From: Acanthamoeba lenticulata | Taxonomy: Eukaryota > Discosea > Longamoebia > Acanthamoebidae | Reading direction: 5' to 3' | Assembly (NCBI GenBank): GCA_002179805.1 | Contig: NAVB01000927.1 | Location: forward strand, 1-11,412 | Length of the DNA stretch: 11,412 nt | Shown: positions 1 through 6,800 of the stretch, in pieces | How positions within the stretch are numbered: position 1 is the first letter of the stretch | How the letters are laid out: every line of letters begins with the position of its first letter | The notes under the pieces: model-generated | What the model was told of the DNA's origin: nothing | The model's database searches: none | What the model saw: the letters and a program-made list of their open reading frames with translations, nothing else | Translations under genes and position numbers: made by a program

Positions 1-497
1 CTCGTGAGAGGTGAGGAACTCTTGCGTGAGTTTCTTCTCCCGCTCCTCCAGCTCCGGCAACGTCTTTGACCGCAGCAGGAGCGGGACTGAGTGCCGTCAA
101 CGCACATGTTAGCAAGTCCTCCACAAGAGGCCCCCCTTGCGCTGGTGGTGATGGTACTGTGGTTGGGGTTCTCGGGGATGGTCTTCTTGGGGAAGAGGGC
201 GAGACTGGGGAACATGATAGAGTCCTTCCTGTTTAGCTCCTCCAGCAGAATGTGAAACTGAGCCGCGAGCACAGAGTACTGCCCCAATAGGTCCTTCCTG
301 CGAGCAGGACGAGGCAAACAGTGATGGAGTGAGGGGATCTAGTTGTGCCCGGGTGCGGCAGGGAGCAAGGGGCGTGCAGGAGGGTGGGCGCACCAGTTGG
401 GCGATGGCTGGGCCAAATGATTATGAATGTCCACCATGGCTACTCGCATTCGCTCCACATGGGCCTTCATCGCCGCCAATGCAGCGGACCCTTCCAT
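1..497 (-). CDS. Mediator complex subunit 8 (MED8-like), 5' part, cut by window edge
   Basis: This is probably a Mediator head-module subunit, which in other eukaryotes links activators to RNA polymerase II in the nucleus. The spliced model is exon 1 at 497-394, exon 2 at 297-158 and exon 3 at 86-1. The introns are 393-298 (donor GTGCGC, 96 nt) and 157-87 (donor GTACCA, branch-like GCTAAC, acceptor CTCAG, 71 nt). They join in phase to give 110 residues. The start ATG at 497 has a good context (CAAGATGG). An N-terminal helix (MEGSAALAAMKAHVERMR) is followed by NWKDLLGQYSVLAAQFHILL. This matches the MED8 region written W-x-x-(V/L)-L-x-x-(F/Y)-x-x-L-x-x-Q in animals. Exon 3 reads LLLRSKTLPELEEREKKL, like the animal LRTKPDPEVEEQEKQL block. 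The rest of the gene lies beyond position 1. The frame is open upstream of 497, but the family begins at this helix, so the downstream ATG was chosen. The family assignment was made by eye. Confidence 0.72.
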
Positions 498-843
498 CTT
501 GGCAAAATGATTTTGTGTTTTTCTCTCTTTTATTTTAAATATTTGAAACACCCCGCGAAAATAAATAGCCGTCAGGCCCTTGGCGTGGCTGACTTGAGGA
601 AGAACGCGGGCGGTCCCGTATCGAGGGACTTTTGGCGAGTGATCGCCTCCATGCTCGGCATGGCTGCGGCGGTGTGCGTGCCTGTATGTGTCACAGGCCA
701 ACAAGTCCAAGGTGAGCCTCACTGTGCGTCGGGCCAGACAGGGTGGAGTGTTCGACGCACGGAGCAAGTGAGCCAAGCCAGGCATCGACACGGCGCACCG
801 CGCGAAGTATTGGTGCAGCGACAGCGCCGAGGGAACCGGACCG
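498..843. other. Intergenic region between the PH-ARM-SPRY gene and MED8
   Basis: About 345 bases with no gene I can support. The part nearest MED8 (510-575) is AT-rich and promoter-like. The part from 580 to 843 is GC-rich like the neighbouring exons, and one minus frame stays open through it into MED8. It shows no SPRY, PH or other recognisable motif, so I treat it as the 3' untranslated region of the large gene plus spacer. An unrecognised last exon of the large gene cannot be excluded. Confidence 0.5.
529..541 (-). promoter_or_regulatory. AT-rich island: TATA-like box for MED8 and possible poly(A) signal for the upstream gene
   Basis: On the minus strand this reads TATTTAAAATAAA, about 32-44 nt before the MED8 start codon. 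TATTTAAAA resembles a TATA box, and its end overlaps AATAAA (534-529). AATAAA is the only canonical poly(A) hexamer I found on this strand between the stop of the upstream gene at 844 and MED8. Both roles are inferred from position and composition. If both are real, transcription termination of the large gene and initiation of MED8 share the same few bases. Confidence 0.4.
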
Positions 844-3800
844 TTAGCGACGACCTACGCAGGTGCCACCGGCAGGGATGAAGGTCAGATGAAAAGAATG
901 GAACCGGACAGGGCGGGGCATAAAAGGGAGGATGAGCAGGAGGGCGATGCGGACCGGCCACTGGAAGTCCCAGAGGAACGGGCTCTGGCCAAAATTGACG
1001 AAGACCTTCTCCTGCGGGCCCGCCAGCGAGATGATGGCGTGCAAGGGCTCCGAGCTGACAGAAACGGACGCGTGTCCCACTCCTACAAGTCGCCACAGCA
1101 GCGTGAGCCTCCGAGAGTGTAAAGCTGCGACGACGATGGTGATGACGAACCCATGAACTTTCCATTCTTCGTGTAGAAGATCTCCGATGTGATGTCATTG
1201 AAGCCGCATCCAATGACATCGCCCGTGTTGAAGTAGAGCTGCTTTCCCGCCTCTTCCTCTTCTCCCTCGGCTGCATTGTGCGCGTGGGTAAGTGGCAACG
1301 TTGCGCCTTGAGGCCAAGGAGAAGAGGAGAGGCAAGGGAGGAGGAAGGCGCATACAGGATGCGACATCAGGCGGGTAGAGGGAGCTCTTGCCGTGCGCCC
1401 ACTTGTTTCCGTCGCCGTGCCACCCATAGGACCTGCCGGACAACCATTTGCCAGTCCCGCCGTAAGGTTACGACTCTGTGCGCGCAGCTTGGGAGGACGG
1501 GGCCGAGAGGAAACGCCCACGCAGGTTTGCGTACCCGAAGATGGACCCGGGTTTGGCTGTTGGCGGGTGGCTCGCGTAGCCCAGCCCGATAGCGATCGAC
1601 CTGCAGCACCAACACCGGTGAAAGTGCAGGTGCAGGCCATGTGTGTAAGCCTACAGACCTTCTAAGCGAGAGAGGGAAAGGCAACTCGTACCCGTAGTAG
1701 CCCCGGTTGATGATAGCGACCTCAAAGTAGGGCCAGGGACTCTCTGTGGTTGAGGCTGCCATCGGCGGAGGCAGCAGTGATGACAATGGTGCAGTCGTGT
1801 CCTCGCGTCCCGCCGGCAGAGCATCTTGTCCGGTTACAGGGGCACCCGCCAGGCGGCCCACTAGAGGCCGATCGCTGATGGCGCTGCCCACCTTGCCAAA
1901 CACGCGCTAGAGCGAGAGGGCAGCGACCGCTCAGCACGAAATGGCCTTGGGCGGCCCAAAGAAGGCGGCTGGGAAGGTGGGAGTACCGGCCAATAGGAAA
2001 TGGTGCGCTTGTCGGCGTGGATGGTAAGCGAGCTGGCCGCGGCCAACGCGCCTGGGGCCAGCGCCCAGCCGCTGGGGCCCTCAACTTCCCGCACACGACC
2101 ACCGGTGGCCTGGTCCTGTGCGTCCTCTTCGTCGGGCATGAGGAGAACTCTCTGCCCCTCGTGGAGGTAGGCCAGCAGCGAAGGCCCGTAGGGCGCCAGC
2201 TCGGGGTGCACGATGGTCCAGTAGTGGACGAAAGCGCGCAGCTGCCGCTCGCCGTAGACCTCGAACTCGGCCTCCTCGCTGGGCCCGGGCGAGACGAGCT
2301 GGCGCGTGCGCATCCGCATTGGCGTGTCATCGTCCCGTGTGCGCCTCTGCTGCGGCTGCGACTGGGTGCCTGACTCGTCATCGCGCGCCTTGGCGGGCTG
2401 CTGGTGGTCGGCGCTCAGCACGCGCTCAGGCACGGTCGGCGACGCGGCCTTGACCTTGCTTCGCTTCTCGCGCACCGACGCGCCCCTCTTGCCACTGCTG
2501 GAGCCGGTGCCCTTCCGCCTGGCCTCTGTGGGAGAGTGGTCTTGGGCTCCCGCCAGCGACGGCGGCGACTGGGCCGGAGGCTGCTCGGGCGCGGGCAGGC
2601 TGTTGTCCGACTGGCTCAGGAGCCCCACCTGCCGGGCGACCGACTTGTTCTTACGCTTGAACATGTCCTCTCGCAGCGTGTGGCTTTTGCTGCTGATGCT
2701 GCTGCCGCCACCGCTGGTCCCGGCACTTGTGACGGTGGCGGTCATGGTGGTCGGCCGGGCGTCGGGCGCGGTTCCGCTGCGATCCCGCGACTTCAGGTTG
2801 CCTTCGCTAAACACTGAGCTCTTGCTGCTGGCCATGCTCGCCATGCGTGGAGAGGCCTGGTCGGTCACCGACATCGTTGCATTCCGTTTGGGGCGCACGA
2901 CGGGCGATTTCGTGGTTGTCGCCGTCGACTCGTCGACGCTCTCACCGCCCGCCAGCCGGTCGAAGCTGCGGACCGACCGCGAGATGCTCAGCTTTCGCAC
3001 CTTGCGGGTCTTCCTCTTCTCCTTTTTGCCCGCCTGTTCACCCTTGTCGTTTGGCTCGCGCTCGTCTTCGCTGCTGTTTGCGCTGGCGCCATTGCTCACG
3101 ACGGCGCCCTCCTCCGCGGCGGCAGTGCCACCGCTAGAGGCCTCATGGCGGAGCGTCGCCCACATCGCGTTGGCTGTCCGCTCCGAGATGCTTCGACGCA
3201 GCTGCTGACTGCCCGAGCCCGTGCGGGATCCCTCCGACTCGAGCCTGGCCACAGGCGTCGATGAGGCCAGCGTGCGGGGCGAAGCGCTGGCGCTGGTGTT
3301 CGACCCGGCCGGTGCGCGCTCCGTCGCGACTCTGTCACCACCTCGCGGCGAAATCGCGCCTTGGCCGACGTAGCCCGCGAGGTCCCGCGGGTTGAGCTGC
3401 GTGAGGGCGATGAGCCGCGTCTTGTGAATCGAACCGCGGCGCCCGCCGGATGACCTCCCGCCATCGCGCGCCTCACCTAGCCCGTCGTCGTCGAGCAGGC
3501 CCTCTGGCAGGGCCTGCTGCTGCGGTGGCGGAACCTGGTCGTAGCGGCCCAGGGCGATGGCTCGGGCTGACTGCTCGACAAAGGATGCCTCAGCGGCGAA
3601 CTCGAACGCCAAGGTGGGCCCGGGCGGGCCGCGCACGTAAAGCTCGAGCAGATGGCGCGACTGCGGCTGCTGCTGTTGCTGATTTGCTTCGCGGTCCAAA
3701 GTCTTGTTCACAGCCCGGCTGGCCTTCTTTTTCTTCTTCTTTTCCTTCTTCTCCTTCTTCCCATTCTCCTCTTCGCCCTGCCTCGATGTTTTTCGCTTCA

Positions 3801-6800
3801 CTTGACTGTCACTGCTTTCGTCTTCGTTTTCGTTTTCGTTCCCGTTTTCGTTTTCGTTTTCGTTCTTTTCCTGTTCTCGCTTCTCGATCGGCGCCACGTC
3901 CTCCGTGCGCCCCTCAATGGCTCGTGGGCTCGGGAGGCTCGAAGCCTCGACCTCGGCCTTGGCCTCAGCCGTCGCCTTTCGTTCGCGTCGTTCGCCCTTC
4001 TCCGTTTTCCGTCGCCGGCGCGGCGTGCCATCGAGCGTCGGTGAGCGCGAGCGAGACCGTGCGCGCGCTGCATCAGGCTCTGTGCTGTTGCTGCTGCTGT
4101 GCTCTTCTCGCGTTTCCGTTTTCTCTTTTTCATCCTCTTCTTCCTCCTTCTTGGGCGGGCGCTCAGCACTTGGCGTGTCCGCCAGAGACTCTTTCCGACG
4201 CGATCGGCCGTCGCCTATTCGGACATTTGCCCATGAGTGGAGCTAAGGCCCGCGCAGGCAGGAGGGCAGCCGTACCCGTACCGAGGCTGACGCGCAGGGA
4301 CCACTCGCCAGGCTGCCGCACGGTGACGCCCGGATTGTTGAAGAGCGAGGCCAACGCCAGCAGGGAGGCCGGGTTGCCCAGCCGGACCTCGTCCTCACCT
4401 GCAGCACGGCGGTCAGCTGAACGCGCGCGAAGGAAGGGGATGTCTTGCGCTGGCTCGGCTTGGTGTACCGTCGACCGAAGCGCTGATGATGAGCTTGGCC
4501 GCATAGAAGCGGGTGGTCTGAGAGTGCGGCTCGCCGAGCAGCTGTGTGAGAAGCGCCACGTGCTCGACCGACGTTCGGCGAAACTCGACGACATCGGCCG
4601 GCTGTCGATTGGGCATCCGCCCGAGGGTCTCCCATCAGCCCGCAACCGAGAAACGGGACATGCCCAGGACCAAAAGGACGCGTACATTTTCGGCGTTGAG
4701 ATGGAGCCTGTAGAGCGCCTCGAGCAGCTGCTCGAGCACCACCGGATTGGCCCCGGTCCGGATGCCGGCAAAGACCTCGTTCACACCGCAGTTGGACCGC
4801 GGCGACACCTCTGTGGCGCCCACGAGCGGCGACGATCGTCGCGTGTGGCCTGCGGTCACACCCCGGGTGAGCCCAGCCAGAGGCGTGTTTGTGGGCGACC
4901 GCGGTGGTTACGCGAAACAAGGGGCGGGACGCACGCAGAAAATTAAAGTTGATGAGTTGCGCGGCGCACTCCCTGACCCGCTCGTTGTCGCTCCGCAGGA
5001 AGGGCCACACGCCGGGGACGGCGCACAGCAGGCGGTCCTCCCCTGAGACCGTAGCGGAGGCGAGAGCCAGCACGCGCAAGGCTGCGTGCTGGATCGGCGG
5101 GGAAGCTGGCGCCGACCGCGAGAACAGGTCGCACACGGCATCCCACGCACCGCTCTGGCTTAGCGCCGTGCACGCGCCTGTCTTGTCTAGGGCTGTTATT
5201 GCGTCGACGTTTAGCCTTTGCGCCAATGACGAGTAAGAACAAGAAGAGGACAATGAGGGATACCCTTAACAAGACAAAAGCCGAGGGTGGACAACAGCAG
5301 CACGCGGGCGGCGTCGGTCACCGCTACACTGGCCCCGCAGAGAGCCTGCGCCAGCACGCGGAACACATACAGGCATGGTGGTTCGGACGCATCAGCCGTC
5401 GTGGCCGCGTCGATATTGCCATCGCTCTGCTGCGGCTTGCCGCTGGTTGCGCCATCGGAAGTAGACACGGCCTCGCCGTCGGCGGCCGGCCGCAAAGCCG
5501 CCAGCCGCAGGAACATACGGTCTGGGCCAGAACGGGACCAACGGTCAGCGGCTTGCGTGGATGAGCACCGGGCGGGGGACGAGGAACATACCAGAAGCGG
5601 CGAAGTTGCGCAGGGCCAGGAGCAGGTGATTCACCCATGTGACGCGGTACGCGCGGGCCTTGCCCTTCTTTTTCTTTTTCTCCTTCTTCCGGGTTTTCCG
5701 CTTTTCATCGGGGAGGAACTCGGCAGCGGCCGCCTTGAGCATTTGTTCGGCCACCTCCATCTTGGCCAGCGCTCCCGTACCTGCCGAGGTGCGTTCGTGC
5801 GTATGTGCTCGTCAGCTCGTGGCCCGCGCGCTTCACATTCCACACATGCGAGTACCCGAGTAGGCGAGGTTGGCCAGGGTTCGGGCAGCGTAGGCACGTG
5901 CCCGCAAGGGCGCGTCGGCGTCGCGCACGATGGACAACACGTGCGGCAGGCCACTCGACGCGTTCACCAGCAGCTCCCGGCGGCAAGAATCTGGTGACCC
6001 GCGCATCATCACGTTCTAAGCGCCCACTCCGCCAACACACCACGGACACGACGGCATATATCGTACCTGCGCCCGTACAGTTGGCCAGCAGACGCGTGGC
6101 GGCGACAAGGGCCCTCCGCCGCTCGCTGCCGAGTAAGGGGAGGCATCGGAGGACGGTCGATGAGGCCACAGCTGTGCCCAACACCGCCTGCGCGGCCTCT
6201 GTGCCGGGCGTACAAGTCAGAGATCACTTCCCCGTGTATCACCCGCCCTGTGCGCGAGGGCCAGCGGGGCGCACCGTGAGTCGAGCAATTGCCGAGGACG
6301 ACCAGTAGCGATGTGATCGTGTCGTTGTCGTCATTCTCGTCGTCCTCGTCGTCAGCCTTGGACGATTTTTTCTTGGCCTTGGGCTTGTCCCTCGACGTGC
6401 GCTTGCCATGGCTCCGCGGGGTCACCGGCGAGGCGACAAGGGTCGAGCTCGAGTTGGCGCGTGCCCCGCGTGGGCTTGTGAGGGGCTCAACGGAGCTCGA
6501 ACTCGCGTTCGGACTTACCACCGGAAGGGCGGACCAGGTCGAGGATCGCTCGCTGCTCCGCTCTCCTCGCTTTGTCCGCTGCATGAGCGGCGACTCCCGT
6601 GGCGACGACGCCGACGGCGACCGCCGCGCTCGCGGCGACCCAAACGGCTAGCCACAGCGCAAGACGCGCGTGAGTGGGTATCAAGGTTTCGAGCTCGGGC
6701 TGGGGAGGGGGATCGGTACGTCGAGGCTGGACTTGAGCTTGGAGAGCTGGTGGAGGGTGTCGATGGCCTGGTGGGCCCGATCACGCGCCTCGTCCTTGGT

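Larger units (their letters stand above)
1987..4214 (-). other. Charged low-complexity linker on one 2.2 kb exon (exon 21)
   Basis: Residues about 1233-1975, open without a stop for 742 codons, whereas the other exons are mostly 66-300 nt. It is mostly disordered in character. In order it has: a Lys/Glu-rich start; an Arg-Ser stretch (ARSRSRSRSPTLDG); an Asn-Glu repeat (about 1349-1365); a lysine run (about 1380-1394); and long Ser/Thr/Arg-rich tracts with many basophilic kinase-like sites (such as RKLSISRSVRSFDR). Two islands look ordered: HLLELYVRGPPGPTLAFEFA (about 1412-1431) and, just before the SPRY domain, RAFVHYWTIVHPELAPYGPS with LLAYLHEGQRVLLMP (about 1867-1905). I do not recognise either island. 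Opposite-strand open frames here are shadows of this exon's GC-rich codons. Confidence 0.65.

Noticed and set aside
87..124. A 38-nt version of MED8 intron 2
   Set aside because: Phase fits, but the upstream donor GTACCA at 157 gives a normal 71-nt intron and the more family-like join PENPNH to LLLRSK.
498..791. Upstream in-frame extension of MED8 by up to 98 codons
   Set aside because: The extra sequence runs through the AT-rich promoter-like island and has no MED8 similarity. Family members start at the helix beginning with the ATG at 497.
1125..1150. A 26-nt intron between the SPRY exons
   Set aside because: Donor GTTCGT at 1150 also pairs with acceptor TTGTAG at 1083 in the right phase, giving a normal 68-nt intron and a better SPRY alignment (KNGKFMG then VGHASVSVSS).
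3450..4946. Plus-strand open frame of 498 codons, and a 300-codon one at 2306-3208
   Set aside because: They lie opposite the large minus-strand exon 21 and its neighbours. They show Leu/Phe/Cys-rich runs that are simply the complements of Lys/Glu/Ser codons, and have no domain motifs. GC-rich coding DNA often leaves such antisense frames open.
6487..6684. Minus-strand frame with a transmembrane-like segment (LALWLAVWVAASAAVAVGVV)
   Set aside because: It starts in the middle of the gene in a frame not continuous with exon 11 and ends at a stop. Splicing 6720 to 6578 with phase-0 GTACCG and ATGCAG signals removes most of it and joins two good coding exons, so most of it is read as intron 11.
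6700..6719. A 20-nt GT-AG segment whose removal would join exon 11 to the transmembrane-like frame
   Set aside because: Far too short for the spliceosome of this type of organism, since other introns here are 56 nt or more. The 141-nt intron 11 explains the frames better.
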